This document shows positions 25,420 to 34,688 of a stretch of DNA of 64,000 nt, in pieces. How positions within the stretch are numbered: position 1 is the first letter of the stretch; every line of letters begins with the position of its first letter. The notes beneath the pieces are model-generated. The model saw only the letters and a list, made by a program, of their open reading frames with translations. It was not told where the DNA came from and searched no databases. The stretch lies in the NCBI RefSeq assembly GCF_003946245.1, contig NZ_RHNN01000021.1:1-64000 (forward strand). Reading direction: 5' to 3'. The translations under genes and the position numbers were made by a program. Origin of the DNA: Levilactobacillus cerevisiae (GTDB taxonomy: Bacteria > Bacillota > Bacilli > Lactobacillales > Lactobacillaceae).

Positions 25420-25878
25420 TTATTTCTGTTTCGCAACCACGTGAACCCGAATCTTTGCGGTCACGTCAGTGTGGAGCTTAACGGGCACGTTGGTGAAGCC
25501 CAGCGTCCGAATTGGTTCTGGGAGCTCAACTTTGCGCTTATCAAGCTTCAAATCGAATTGCTTTTGTAAGGCTTGAACGATTTGCTTGCTTGGAATTGAG
25601 CCGAATAACCGGTCATCCTCGCCGGCCTTCGCCACAATTTCAACCACCGTTTTGTCGGCCTCCAACTGCTTTTGCAAGTCCTTGGCCTCAGCTAATTCAT
25701 CAGCTTCACGGCGTTGTTCCGCTTTGCGTTCGGCACTCAACTGACTCATGGCGGATTGGTTGGCTTCCTTAGCCAGCCCCCGTTTGATCAGGAAGTTTTG
25801 GGCGTAACCGTCAGGAACATTCTTGATTTCCCCGCGCTTACCCTTACCGCGAACGTCTTTCACAAAAATAACTTTCAC
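25420..25878 (-). CDS. rplI: 50S ribosomal protein L9
   Basis: The 152-residue protein begins [17 protein letters not shown] and has the NFLIKRGLA block of L9, a long central helix and the C-terminal rRNA-binding domain. The start is GTG 25876-25878 (GAGGAG eight bases upstream). A second GTG three codons earlier lies on top of the RBS. It follows gdpP on the same strand, as in many Firmicutes. Confidence 0.97.
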   Translation of the reverse strand: MKVIFVKDVRGKGKRGEIKNVPDGYAQNFLIKRGLAKEANQSAMSQLSAERKAEQRREADELAEAKDLQKQLEADKTVVEIVAKAGEDDRLFGSIPSKQIVQALQKQFDLKLDKRKVELPEPIRTLGFTNVPVKLHTDVTAKIRVHVVAKQK

Positions 25879-25947
25879 GTCGTTCACTCCTCACTTATTA
25901 CATATCTAATAATTATCCTACGCCACCTCAGCCTGAGAAGCAATTAA

Positions 25948-27963
25948 CTAAGTCGTTGCGGGCTCAGACTCGTCGGCGTGATTCAGAATATCTAACAATT
26001 GTTGCTTGACCTCGGCCACCGTCTTGTCGGCAATCTGGGTCGCCGCGTTCGACAGGTGTCCGCCACCGCCCATAGCTTCCATGGTCAGCTGCACGTTGAT
26101 TTCACCCAACGACCGGGCAGAAATCCCCACCCGACCATCGGCGCGCCGCGTAATCACGAACGAAGCGTCGACGCCGGACATGTTCAGGAGGTCATCAGCC
26201 GCCTGAGCCGCGGTAACGGGATCGTAGGTTTGATCCTCTTCTCCCGTGATCAGCGCCATGTCTTCGTTAACGAACTCGACCATTTCGATCAAATGGTTGC
26301 GTTGCAGGTAACTATCAACGTTTTCCTTCATGTACTGTTGCATTTCAATGGCATCGGCCCCGGCTGACCGCAAATAACTGGCGGCGTCAAACGTCCGGGT
26401 CCCGGTCCGCAGTGAAAAGTGCTTGGTATCCACGAAGATCCCGGTCAACATTGCCGTGGCTTCCAGCTTGTTAATCGGCTCGCCCTCTTGGGATTGATAC
26501 TCGAACATTTCGGTAATCAATTCACAAGTGGAGCTTGCGTACGGTTCAATGTAGACCAGCAGTGGATTCTCAGGGAACTCTTCGCCCCGCCGGTGATGGT
26601 CAATGATCATGACCCGGTTTTCCAGGCGTTGATAGAGCTCAGCGGAAATGGAAATCGACGGTTTGGAGTGGTCCACCATCAAGAGCATGCTCTGATCGGT
26701 GGCCTTAGCCAGTGCTTCTTCCGGCGAAATAATGGCGGCGTCCACGTCCGGATAGGCCTTGAGGTTATCCAGCAGGCGTTGCACGTCGGAATGCACGGTT
26801 TCTTTGTCGAGGACGATCCAACAGGTCTTGTTGTTCATCTTGGCAATCCGCCGAATCCCGAGACAGGCCCCCAGCGAATCCATATCCGGTTGGGTGTGGC
26901 CTTGAACGAAGATTTGGTCGGATTCGTTCATCAGCTCTTGTAGGGCTTGTGAAATCATCCGTGCCCGCACCCGCGTCCGTTTTTCCATCGGGTTGGTCTT
27001 ACCGCCGTAGTACCGGGCCTCTTGATCGGCGGCCTTAACCACGACTTGATCCCCACCCCGCCCGAGTGCCAGGTCCAGGTTACTCTGCGCTTGGTCGGCC
27101 AGCTTGTTCAGGTTTGCATCGCCGTAAGCAATTCCCATACTCAGGGTCAGCGGGAAGTTTTGCTTGGACGTGCTCTCGCGAATGGTATCGAGAATTTTAA
27201 ATTTATCCGCCTCGATGGCCGCTAGCGACTTGGCGTAAGCCAGCACGAAGTAGTGGTCATCGTCCAGTTGCTTGAGGTACATGTCAAACTGCTGCACCCA
27301 GGCCGACAACTCGTTGGTCACGTAGTTTCGCAGGTTGGAAATATCTTGATCGGTCATTGATTGCGTCACTTCATCATAGTTGTCCAAGAACACCTGACCG
27401 ATGGCAATTTTCTCGTCATCGTACTGTTCCTGAATCAGCTGAAAATGGGTGATGTCGTACAGGTAGACGGCGTGAAAATCCGGTTGGACGTACAGCGTAA
27501 AGCGGTAGTCACGCCAACTCACGGTCGTCATGGTTTGCGGTGGCGTGGTGGCCACCAATTTTGCCAGGTCGGCATCGATCTCAGTCAACGGTCGGTTCAA
27601 GACGTCCGTGTCGCCGAAATACTGTTGCAGGTAGGGGTTGACCCACTCAATCTGGTCGGTATCGCCCAGGATCATGACGCCAGGCGGCATTCGAATCAAC
27701 GCCTCCTGCTCACCCTGCTGAATCCGAAATGACAGGTCGGAAATGTACTGCGTGGTGTCCGCGCCAATTTCCGCCATGGTGTTGAACAGGTACAGCGTCG
27801 CAACCCCCACCAACACCAGAATCACGATCCCGAAGATCCAGTTCAACAGAAATGATAGCACAATGCCAAGAATGGCCAGTAACGCCGTCAACACCGCTAT
27901 TCCCCGCAACCGCCGATTCTGGAGAAATTCGGGCACGTTGTCTCGTGAAAATATTTTATTCAT
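25948..27963 (-). CDS. gdpP: GdpP (YybT), membrane cyclic-di-AMP phosphodiesterase
   Basis: The 671-residue protein has two membrane segments (about 20-62), a PAS-like heme-binding domain, a degenerate GGDEF domain (no intact GGDEF, consistent with the family) and DHH/DHHA1 domains with the metal motifs HTQPDMDSLG, DHSKPS and IDHHRRGEEF near residues 355-440. It degrades c-di-AMP, affecting potassium homeostasis and wall stress. The ATG has GAGGAG upstream and a predicted promoter lies nearby. rplI follows 70 bases downstream. Confidence 0.96.
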   Translation of the reverse strand: MNKIFSRDNVPEFLQNRRLRGIAVLTALLAILGIVLSFLLNWIFGIVILVLVGVATLYLFNTMAEIGADTTQYISDLSFRIQQGEQEALIRMPPGVMILGDTDQIEWVNPYLQQYFGDTDVLNRPLTEIDADLAKLVATTPPQTMTTVSWRDYRFTLYVQPDFHAVYLYDITHFQLIQEQYDDEKIAIGQVFLDNYDEVTQSMTDQDISNLRNYVTNELSAWVQQFDMYLKQLDDDHYFVLAYAKSLAAIEADKFKILDTIRESTSKQNFPLTLSMGIAYGDANLNKLADQAQSNLDLALGRGGDQVVVKAADQEARYYGGKTNPMEKRTRVRARMISQALQELMNESDQIFVQGHTQPDMDSLGACLGIRRIAKMNNKTCWIVLDKETVHSDVQRLLDNLKAYPDVDAAIISPEEALAKATDQSMLLMVDHSKPSISISAELYQRLENRVMIIDHHRRGEEFPENPLLVYIEPYASSTCELITEMFEYQSQEGEPINKLEATAMLTGIFVDTKHFSLRTGTRTFDAASYLRSAGADAIEMQQYMKENVDSYLQRNHLIEMVEFVNEDMALITGEEDQTYDPVTAAQAADDLLNMSGVDASFVITRRADGRVGISARSLGEINVQLTMEAMGGGGHLSNAATQIADKTVAEVKQQLLDILNHADESEPATT

Positions 27964-28048
27964 ACTGACTCCTCATCTGTTTCATCTGGAAAAGTTATGG
28001 TTAGCCCAGTAATTTTTACCGGGTCAGAAAGATACAAATAATACCTTT

Positions 28049-28076
28049 ATTTTAGCACACTTCGGGATGAGCACAA
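28049..28076 (-). promoter_or_regulatory. Predicted gdpP promoter
   Basis: Minus-strand TTGTGC (28071-28076), 16-bp spacer and TAAAAT (28049-28054) with an upstream TG (extended -10). Confidence 0.6.
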
Positions 28077-28230
28077 AGTAACGTTCTTGGATGAAACCGC
28101 GGCATGGCGGGCCTGCATTCGGATTCTTAGGGCCTGATGAAAAATTGGCAAGTGGTCTACCCGCCACTCACTTACGGGACGCACGACTACGCGTTCAGGT
28201 CGGTTGGCCACGACATCGAAAAACTTTCGC

Positions 28231-28261
28231 TTGACCTTGACGTAACGACAACCACTATAGT
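28231..28261 (+). promoter_or_regulatory. MerR-type promoter and operator of the TipA-like regulator
   Basis: TTGACC (28231-28236) and TATAGT (28256-28261) are separated by a 19-bp spacer, the overlong spacing typical of MerR-activated promoters. The spacer holds the dyad TTGACGTAACGACAA (28237-28251), so autoregulation is likely. Confidence 0.7.
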
Positions 28262-28292
28262 AGATTTTAAGCAAGAACAGGAGGTGGTTGCC

Positions 28293-29054
28293 ATGACTTA
28301 CAGTGTCCAAACGCTCGCGCAACTCGCTGGCGTCAGTCCCCGAACACTCCGGTACTACGACCAAATTGGCCTACTGCCGGCGCAACGTAATCCAACCAAC
28401 GGCTACCGGGAATATCCCGCAACTGCCGTGGATCAGCTCCAATTGATTCGCTATTTTCAGGTGTTTGGCTTTAGCTTGACCGCCATTCAGGACTTACTGG
28501 CCCGGCCCAGTAACGAGCAGACCGCGGCCTTGGCTGCCCAACGCCAGACCTTGGCAACCGAGCGGGACCACCTCACGGCCTTGCTGAATACGCTGGACCG
28601 CACCCTTGCGGCCAGAAACGGAGGTCCCCAGATGGCCGATACAGAAAAATTTGCTGCCTTTAAGCGCGAACAGCTGGCGCAAAACGACCAACAGTTTGGT
28701 TCTGAGGCTCGCAAACGCTATGGTACCGCAACGTACACCGCCAGCCAACAGAAGTTTGCTGGTCTGAGCGAGACCGACTACCAGCACATGCAGGCCACGG
28801 AGCAGGCGCTATTTACCGCACTGAAAACCGTGACAACGACCGGCGACCTGGACAGTGACGACGCCCGCCGCGTATACAAGTTGCACCGCCAGTGGCTATG
28901 TTTCACGTGGAACAATTACACCGCCGTCGCCCACCGCGGCCTGGCCAAAATGTACGCGGCTGACGAGCGTTTTGCCAGCTACTACAACCAGCACGTCGGC
29001 CTGCCCAATGCCACAGAAACGTTGGTGGCCGTGATTTTACGCTATGCGCAGTAG
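28293..29054 (+). CDS. MerR-family transcriptional regulator with TipAS-like ligand domain
   Basis: The 253-residue protein begins with a MerR DNA-binding domain (TLAQLAGVSPRTLRYYDQIG, residues about 7-27, then NGYREY), followed by a coiled-coil (about 75-110) and a TipAS-type antibiotic-binding domain. TipA-like regulators bind thiopeptides or other hydrophobic ligands and activate resistance or efflux genes. The ATG at 28293-28295 has AGGAGG eight bases upstream. A 19-bp-spaced promoter with a dyad supports autoregulation. An exact parS site lies inside the coding region at 28899-28914, encoding CFTWN. Confidence 0.9.
   Translation: MTYSVQTLAQLAGVSPRTLRYYDQIGLLPAQRNPTNGYREYPATAVDQLQLIRYFQVFGFSLTAIQDLLARPSNEQTAALAAQRQTLATERDHLTALLNTLDRTLAARNGGPQMADTEKFAAFKREQLAQNDQQFGSEARKRYGTATYTASQQKFAGLSETDYQHMQATEQALFTALKTVTTTGDLDSDDARRVYKLHRQWLCFTWNNYTAVAHRGLAKMYAADERFASYYNQHVGLPNATETLVAVILRYAQ
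28899..28914. promoter_or_regulatory. parS centromere site (exact), inside the TipA-like gene
   Basis: TGTTTCACGTGGAACA equals the reverse complement of the B. subtilis consensus TGTTNCACGTGAAACA with no mismatch. ParB (Spo0J) should load here for origin segregation. Confidence 0.88.
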
Positions 29055-29056
29055 GA

Positions 29057-29107
29057 AAACTGCCCATCCCTCGCTAACAATGGCAAGGGGCTTGGGCGGT
29101 TTTTTTA
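29057..29107 (+). terminator. Intrinsic terminator of the TipA-like gene
   Basis: Stem AACTGCCCA with TGGGCGGTT, interrupted centrally, followed by seven T residues. Confidence 0.85.
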
Positions 29108-29147
29108 CGCTGATTTACCCGCTTGGGTGGCATTGAGTCGCCGGACC

Positions 29148-29567
29148 TCAGGCGTGCTTAGTTTGCTTTGCCAAGTAAGCTTCCGCAGCCGCAGAACTCC
29201 CATCCCCCAGCGTCCGGATAAAGTAACTATTGGCCCACAGATGCCCCGTCTCGGCTTGCTGCGCTTTGATCTCAGGATGCGCCTCAAAGAACAGTCGCGC
29301 TGACCCGCCCTTGAAAGCTTTGACCACGTTGGTGGGGGCGTATTTCGGCTTAAAACTAAGCACCAGGTCAACGTCTGCCGGATACACGGCCACTTGGACA
29401 ATGGTCACTTCATTGAGACCGGCGATGCGCTGTAAAATGGCTGTCATGTCTGCCACCAGTTGTGGCGTCGTAAATATGGCTTGCCGTTTCTTAGTCGTCC
29501 AGATCAATTGAAAATGGCACTTGTAGTCGTATCCGCGCTCGTGGATGACCTCGTTTTCGTCACTCAT
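29148..29567 (-). pseudogene. IS200/IS605-like Y1 transposase TnpA with a lost HUH motif
   Basis: The 139-residue frame aligns over its whole length with the small IS200/IS605 TnpA transposases. It has the HFQLIWTTKKR start and KAFKGGSARLFFE, and the putative nucleophile Tyr115 in NSYFIRTLG. The metal-binding HUH (normally PDHVHLL) reads PADVDLV, so both His are Asp (65 and 67). The enzyme should be unable to cut DNA in the usual way. The frame is intact and has an AGGAGG RBS, so it may be expressed, either as a decaying or a domesticated gene. No companion TnpB is adjacent, and clear left/right end hairpins were not found. Confidence 0.75.
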
Positions 29568-29602
29568 ATGTACCTCCTATAAATATATTTATAAGACAAT
29601 TC

Positions 29603-29639
29603 GCTATGCTTTAAGTATACTCATATGCTATGCTGTAAG
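29603..29639. repeat. Direct repeats upstream of the TnpA-like gene
   Basis: GCTATGCTTTAAG (29603-29615) and GCTATGCTGTAAG (29627-29639) differ by one base and are spaced 24 bp start to start, between the divergent TnpA-like and DUF5776 genes. They could be a regulator-binding site. Confidence 0.45.
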
Positions 29640-29718
29640 CAACTTAGAACGCCGCCAAAATTGATGACTTATTGGAAGCCGTAATCTGTTCAGATTGGCA
29701 CGCAAGGGGGGACTTGTC

Positions 29719-31611
29719 GTGGGGGAGCATTTGGAAAATCAGCAACGCCTCTGGCTGTTTATCATCAGCCTCACCATCTTTTGGGGTGTGCTGACCCCCA
29801 TCCCCAGCTCCGCACAGACCACTGGCGCCCAGTCACCCGCGCAGACCGTTCACACGACTCACAGTGACCAAGATCCCGTTGTCTTTGCGGACCCCAATTT
29901 AGCAGCGCTGGTTGCCAAGGGGCTTGACCGTGCTGGCCAGCCGGTCACGTACGGCGCCATCCGCCACTACCACGGCCGCCAGCTCGCCGTTAACGATTCT
30001 GACGGACGCGTCGTTGCCACCTCCCTGGAGGGGCTACAAAGTCTCCGGGAGTTGCCAGCCGGGATTGGTGCGGATATTCAATTCGACCTCGCGCCGCACG
30101 TCTCCTGGACACCATTACGAGGGGTACCCGTATCGGGGAGTCTGACCCTCGCTCAGGATGACATGCATGATGTTAATTTCACGGTCGTCAACCAGATCCG
30201 CGTGCTAGAAGACCCTAGAGTCGTTTCTTACCGCGAATCCGGTTTAAATGGGCAGAACCGTTATCGCAATGCGACTGGCCTGACCAACGCGGATATCCAT
30301 CTGCTTGAACCCGTGCTTAGCCAGTTTGGCCGGCTTAAACACCGGGCTGACGATGGCACGATGAGCTTCGCCTTCAGCAATCAGTGCCTGACCGACTTCT
30401 CCTACTTTAGAAAGTTTGGCAAGGTCAATGTTGTGGGCTACGGCGAGTTTGTCGACTTCAAACATGCATTCACCTACATCGATCCCACCACCTTCACGTC
30501 GGATACCGTCGTTCGCCTACCAGCACGCGTCAAGGGGCTCGACGGCGAGCCGGTACAGACTAGTACTGCCGGCTACTTTGGTCAGAAACTTACACTGGAC
30601 GGTACCGATATGCTGGTGAGCGGCGTTTTCTCCGGGACCCCGTGGCTCATTTTGACCCATCAGCAGGGATCTTCCAATTTTTCCTTCATGGACCCCACCG
30701 TCTATTCCGATGGGAGTCTGCTTACCTCCGATGGCATGCAATATTACCGGCTAAAATGGCAGAAGGCCCCGGTGGCAGCCGCTCCAGCACCGCAACCTAG
30801 CCCGCCAACACGTCCCGACAGCAAGCCCGGCAAACCAGCGACGGTGCCACCGCAATCCCCAACACCTAATCGACCACAACCGTTACTACCACCGAAACCG
30901 ACCACCCACCCGCAGCCAATGGCTCACCCCCGGGTCGTCTACGCAACAGAAACACTCTACCGCTACCAGCAGGCCACCTTTACCCACCAGGCGCGTCAAG
31001 CAAAATACGCCCAGCAACCACGCGCGAATCGCCCCCTGTTTGTGATTCTCAGCGAAGCACGGTCACACGCCGGTCGTCGCCGTTACTTCGTCCGTGATAT
31101 TAACCACGGTAGCGCAACGGACGGGCAAACGGGGTACGTGACGGCCGACCCCCAGTACGTAACTTCGGCCTACTACCAATCGACACCACATCACGTCACC
31201 GTCATCAATCCAGCGGGTATCGTGGCCCATCCGCAACCGAACTTGTCCGCTGGCAACCCCGTCACCCACTATCCGCAAGGCACCGTCTTGTCGGTGGTGG
31301 CTTTCCAGCGACGCCACCTCACGACCCGGTTGCAACTTTCAAATGGCACCTACATAACCGCCAACCGCCGACTAGTTCGTGCAGGCGTCCATCCCCTACC
31401 CAAGGGCCTCCAGACGAAGACGCGGGTCACCCGTTACGGTACGGCCAGCCTGACGAAGCGCCTGCAAACTTACGCCCCGGGCACCCGCTTGAAGGTGCTC
31501 GGTTGGACCAGCGCTCATCCCGATGACCTAAGCACAGCCAGCCCACGTCGTTACCGAATCCCGGGTGGCTACGTGACGGCGAACACGCAAAAGGTGCGGT
31601 TGATCTGGTGA
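29719..31611 (+). CDS. Secreted surface protein with DUF5776 and SLAP-like C-terminal repeats
   Basis: The 630-residue protein has an N-terminal signal (hydrophobic stretch about 10-32), an N-terminal LRR-like region (about 55-320), a Pro-rich linker (about 345-400), one DUF5776 module (VVYATETLYRYQQATFT to YVTSAYYQ, about 405-480) and two SH3/SLAP-like repeats that bind wall polymers. DUF5776 is common in lactobacillar surface proteins; its ligand is uncertain. The start is GTG 29719-29721, seven bases after GGGGGGA. No LPxTG is present, so attachment is probably non-covalent. An exact parS site follows immediately after the stop. Confidence 0.8.
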   Translation: MGEHLENQQRLWLFIISLTIFWGVLTPIPSSAQTTGAQSPAQTVHTTHSDQDPVVFADPNLAALVAKGLDRAGQPVTYGAIRHYHGRQLAVNDSDGRVVATSLEGLQSLRELPAGIGADIQFDLAPHVSWTPLRGVPVSGSLTLAQDDMHDVNFTVVNQIRVLEDPRVVSYRESGLNGQNRYRNATGLTNADIHLLEPVLSQFGRLKHRADDGTMSFAFSNQCLTDFSYFRKFGKVNVVGYGEFVDFKHAFTYIDPTTFTSDTVVRLPARVKGLDGEPVQTSTAGYFGQKLTLDGTDMLVSGVFSGTPWLILTHQQGSSNFSFMDPTVYSDGSLLTSDGMQYYRLKWQKAPVAAAPAPQPSPPTRPDSKPGKPATVPPQSPTPNRPQPLLPPKPTTHPQPMAHPRVVYATETLYRYQQATFTHQARQAKYAQQPRANRPLFVILSEARSHAGRRRYFVRDINHGSATDGQTGYVTADPQYVTSAYYQSTPHHVTVINPAGIVAHPQPNLSAGNPVTHYPQGTVLSVVAFQRRHLTTRLQLSNGTYITANRRLVRAGVHPLPKGLQTKTRVTRYGTASLTKRLQTYAPGTRLKVLGWTSAHPDDLSTASPRRYRIPGGYVTANTQKVRLIW

Positions 31612-31620
31612 AAATTGCTA

Positions 31621-31636
31621 TGTTTCACGTGGAACA
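31621..31636. promoter_or_regulatory. parS centromere site (exact), intergenic
   Basis: TGTTTCACGTGGAACA again matches the parS consensus exactly. Flanking bases on both sides are shared with the site at 28899, giving about 24 bp of identity. Confidence 0.9.
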
Positions 31637-31704
31637 ATTACTTTGTGGCAGTCCCTATGCTCACTGACGAAGATGTCGTCCAGCGTCGATTGAACACTCG
31701 GCAT

Positions 31705-31748
31705 TCAAAAAGACTGGCTCCACCTTCTGGTTGGTGCCAGTCTTTTTA
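31705..31748. terminator. Bidirectional terminator
   Basis: Perfect 12-bp stem AAAAAGACTGGC with GCCAGTCTTTTT between the convergent DUF5776 and VOC genes. Confidence 0.92.
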
Positions 31749-31791
31749 CGCTTCAACCTTTAAATTAATCTTCGTCTCAATTAAATCGATA

Positions 31792-32256
31792 TTACTTCGT
31801 CGGATCCTTAATCTCGCTCCACTTCATCACGTGCAGCATCCAGGAAATCCCGTACTTGTCGGTGAAATGCCCCATCTTGCCGCCCCAAAACTGTTCAGCG
31901 AATGGCATGTCGATGGTGACTTCGCCGCTGGCCTGCAAGTGTTGGTAAAAGTCCTCAGCCGCCTGAACGCTAGCCGAGTCATCCCCATCAATGTCCAAAA
32001 TCATGTCGACCTGGTTCGATGACTGCACGGGGCCGCGGAAACTATCCGCCACTTGGAAACTCATGCCCAGCACGGTAAAACCACCATGAATGGTCATGCT
32101 GTCCAAATCAGCATCGGCTGGTAACTGGAACTGCTCGATTTGACCGGCCTGTGGGCTCAACCGGTAAACGTCGGTCGCTCCGAAAACATCTTGATAGTAA
32201 GCCAAGGCATCTTTGGCATTTTTAAACGAAAAACTGGGAATTAAACGGGATTGCAT
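31792..32256 (-). CDS. PhnB-like VOC (glyoxalase-fold) protein
   Basis: The 154-residue protein has the PhnB pattern: SFKNAKDALAYYQDVFGA at the N-terminus and a C-terminal block with WGGKMGHFTDKYGISWMLH. The VOC fold binds a metal, and PhnB-like members have no settled reaction. The ATG has GAGGAG ten bases upstream. It is a single-gene unit convergent with the DUF5776 gene. Confidence 0.88.
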   Translation of the reverse strand: MQSRLIPSFSFKNAKDALAYYQDVFGATDVYRLSPQAGQIEQFQLPADADLDSMTIHGGFTVLGMSFQVADSFRGPVQSSNQVDMILDIDGDDSASVQAAEDFYQHLQASGEVTIDMPFAEQFWGGKMGHFTDKYGISWMLHVMKWSEIKDPTK

Positions 32257-32504
32257 GGGTCAACATCTCCTCAATTTAGATGGCTTAAGTGTACCAATCT
32301 TGCGGGCAAATATGTAGTGATTAGGCTTAACGAATCTGTTATTTTAACGATTGATTATTGCCCGGTGTTGCCCGAAAAGAACGCTTCGCCACCTACCCAT
32401 CCTGAAAAATCGGGATTTTCAGTCACAATTTTACGCGCAGTTATTTCTATAGCATTCGCTGAAAATCATGTCGGTCCTGCACCACCCCCATTTCAAATTT
32501 CTCG

Positions 32505-32856
32505 TTGACATTCCCCAAATTCCTGCTAAACTAGCAATCATTAACAATTGATTAGAAAATTAAAAGTGATGACGAAGACCAGTACCGTCGTTGGTCATTG
32601 TTAGCGAGCCCGGTTAAGTGCAAGCGGGTCAAAGCTAACGACGCGAACTCCCTTCTGAACTGTCAGCTGAACTCATAGTAAGCCCGACCGGTGGCAACCG
32701 TTATCCCTGCAGTGAATCGCGACCTGGCTGGCTCATCGGACCTAGCTGATGACAACCCGCCTCTAGGAGTGTCGCCGTTCACGTTCGAGTAAAAATTAAG
32801 GTGGTACCGTGCGACAGCGCCCTTACGGAGAAGTTATTTCCGTAGGGGCGCTTTTT
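32505..32856 (+). promoter_or_regulatory. T-box riboswitch 2 with its promoter
   Basis: Promoter TTGACA (32505-32510), 16-bp spacer, TG-n-TAAACT. Stem I has AGTA (32581) opposite CGAA-CTC-C-CTTC, so the specifier reads CTC (Leu), as in the glyQS layout of GAA, specifier, one base, CTTC. The T-box AAGGTGGTACCGTGCG lies at 32799-32814 (TGGT, discriminator A, fits Leu). The terminator GCGCCCTTACGGA/TCCGTAGGGGCGC plus five T ends at 32856. It controls the adjacent lipoprotein gene. Confidence 0.93.
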
Positions 32857-32903
32857 GTGTCCGCGGCCATTTCTAATCAATTGAAACTAGGAGGTTGTTT
32901 CAC

Positions 32904-34505
32904 ATGAAACATTTTGCAACGATCATTCCCGTCGCCATGCTGATGGCCATTACCCTGAGCGCCTGTGGCAGTGCCGCGGGTCAGACCAAAGATAAAACCT
33001 TGAACGTCACCTTGGCTGATGAACCGGCCACCGTTGACCCCAACAAGGATACCGATACCAATAGCGCCAGCGTCATTTTCCAAACGATGGAAGGACTCTA
33101 CACCTACAGCAAGAACCACAAGGTCATTGCCGGGGTGGCGACCAAAGTTGTCACCCCCACCAACCACGGCAAGACGTACACATTTACCCTGAAGAAAAAC
33201 GCTAAATGGGCCAATGGCCAACGGCTGACCGCCCAGGACTTCGTCACCTCTCTGCAACGGATGGCTGACCCCAAGACCAAGGCTCAGTATGCCAGTATTT
33301 TGTCGGCATTTAAAAACTACAACGCGATTCAACATAGCAAGCTTTCCCCGTCCAAGCTGGGTATCACCGCGCTCAGCCAGACCAAGCTCCGCATTCAGCT
33401 GACCAAGGCCGTGCCGTACTTTAACGACCTGCTTGCCAGCAAGTACTACCCGCTGAACACCGCGGCCGTGAAAAAATATGGCAGTAAGTATGGGACCAGT
33501 GCCGCCACTGCGGTTGCCAACGGGCCATATAAATTGGTCGGCTGGACTGGCAGTAATTCCACTTGGCATTACGTGAAGAACCCTGATTACTGGAATGCCA
33601 AGGCCGTTAAAATCAAGAAGATCAAAGTTGCCGTGACCAAGGACGAATCAACTGCGGCCAACCTGTTCAGGGCCGGTAAGGTTCAAGAAACCACCGTCAG
33701 TGGCGAGTACGTTCGGGCTAACGGCAACGAAAAACAGCTCCACACCCACCTGCTGGGACGGATGAATCTCTTGTATTTTAACCACAAGAAAAAAGTTACC
33801 GACTCAGAAAACTTGCGCCAAGCCGTTTCCTACGTCATCAACCGTAATCAACTGACCAGTCAGGTACTTCAAGACGGTTCCAAGGCCGCTCTCAGTGCCA
33901 TTCCTCGGGGTGACCAAACAAATCCCAAAACCGGCGGCGACATGGCGACCGAGACGGGAAATCTGCTACAACACAACGTGGCTAAGGCCAAGGCCTACTG
34001 GCAGAAATATTTGAAGGAAACCGGTAAACCCAGCGCCACCATCAGTATTTTGACCGATGACAGCGATGACGATAAGAAGATTGGGACTTACCTGCAGTCC
34101 GTCATGGAGAAAAACTTTAAAGGGTTGACCGTCAAGACGACCGCCCTGCCCCACGCCCAACACGTGGCCCGCGACTTCTCCGGTGACTTTGAAATTAACC
34201 TGATTGGCTGGTCGACCAATTGGCTAGACGCTTCCGACTACCTGGATTTGGCAGCCAAGGACAACTCCGTCAACTTCACCCATTGGAACGACACCACCTA
34301 TAACCAAATCCTGACTAGCGCCAAAAATAAGACCGGTCAAGCGCGCTACGACGGCCTGGTCGAGGCTAACAAATACCTGATGAGCGTTAAGGGTTACGTT
34401 CCGCTCTACCAGCCGTCAGAAGCCAAGTTGATCAGCAACCAGGTCGGCGGGCTGACGTACTCCCTGATTAACGATGCCCAGTATCAGTATGCTTATTGGA
34501 AATAG
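32904..34505 (+). CDS. Peptide ABC transporter substrate-binding lipoprotein, paralogue 2
   Basis: The 533-residue SBP_bac_5 lipoprotein has the lipobox LSAC (Cys21), DEPATVDPNKDTDTNSASV, KKNAKWANGQRLTAQDFVTS and the terminal YAYWK. It is highly similar to paralogue 3 along its whole length and more distantly to paralogue 1. The ATG at 32904 follows AGGAGG by nine bases, and the start codon is embedded in the near-parS palindrome TGTTTCACATGAAACA (32896-32911). It is controlled by T-box 2 and followed by an amidohydrolase gene after 183 bases. No permease genes are nearby. Confidence 0.94.
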   Translation: MKHFATIIPVAMLMAITLSACGSAAGQTKDKTLNVTLADEPATVDPNKDTDTNSASVIFQTMEGLYTYSKNHKVIAGVATKVVTPTNHGKTYTFTLKKNAKWANGQRLTAQDFVTSLQRMADPKTKAQYASILSAFKNYNAIQHSKLSPSKLGITALSQTKLRIQLTKAVPYFNDLLASKYYPLNTAAVKKYGSKYGTSAATAVANGPYKLVGWTGSNSTWHYVKNPDYWNAKAVKIKKIKVAVTKDESTAANLFRAGKVQETTVSGEYVRANGNEKQLHTHLLGRMNLLYFNHKKKVTDSENLRQAVSYVINRNQLTSQVLQDGSKAALSAIPRGDQTNPKTGGDMATETGNLLQHNVAKAKAYWQKYLKETGKPSATISILTDDSDDDKKIGTYLQSVMEKNFKGLTVKTTALPHAQHVARDFSGDFEINLIGWSTNWLDASDYLDLAAKDNSVNFTHWNDTTYNQILTSAKNKTGQARYDGLVEANKYLMSVKGYVPLYQPSEAKLISNQVGGLTYSLINDAQYQYAYWK

Positions 34506-34688
34506 ACCGTGGAGAGAGGCAGCTGGACTCTGAGTGTTACCGGAGCTAAGGAGTCTGCCACTCGTAGCGCGTTTTAGAAGCTGCATATTTCCAAACACCC
34601 AGTGGCACAATCAATCAGGCGACCACCGTTCTCTCACTGTATCAAATCAGCTAACGCATCCGTACCCAATTTAAGGAGGAATTTGCTT

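Noticed and set aside
32877-33569. 230-codon minus-strand ORF antisense to peptide-binding paralogue 2
   Set aside because: It mirrors the codon structure of the sense gene and has no RBS or family similarity.
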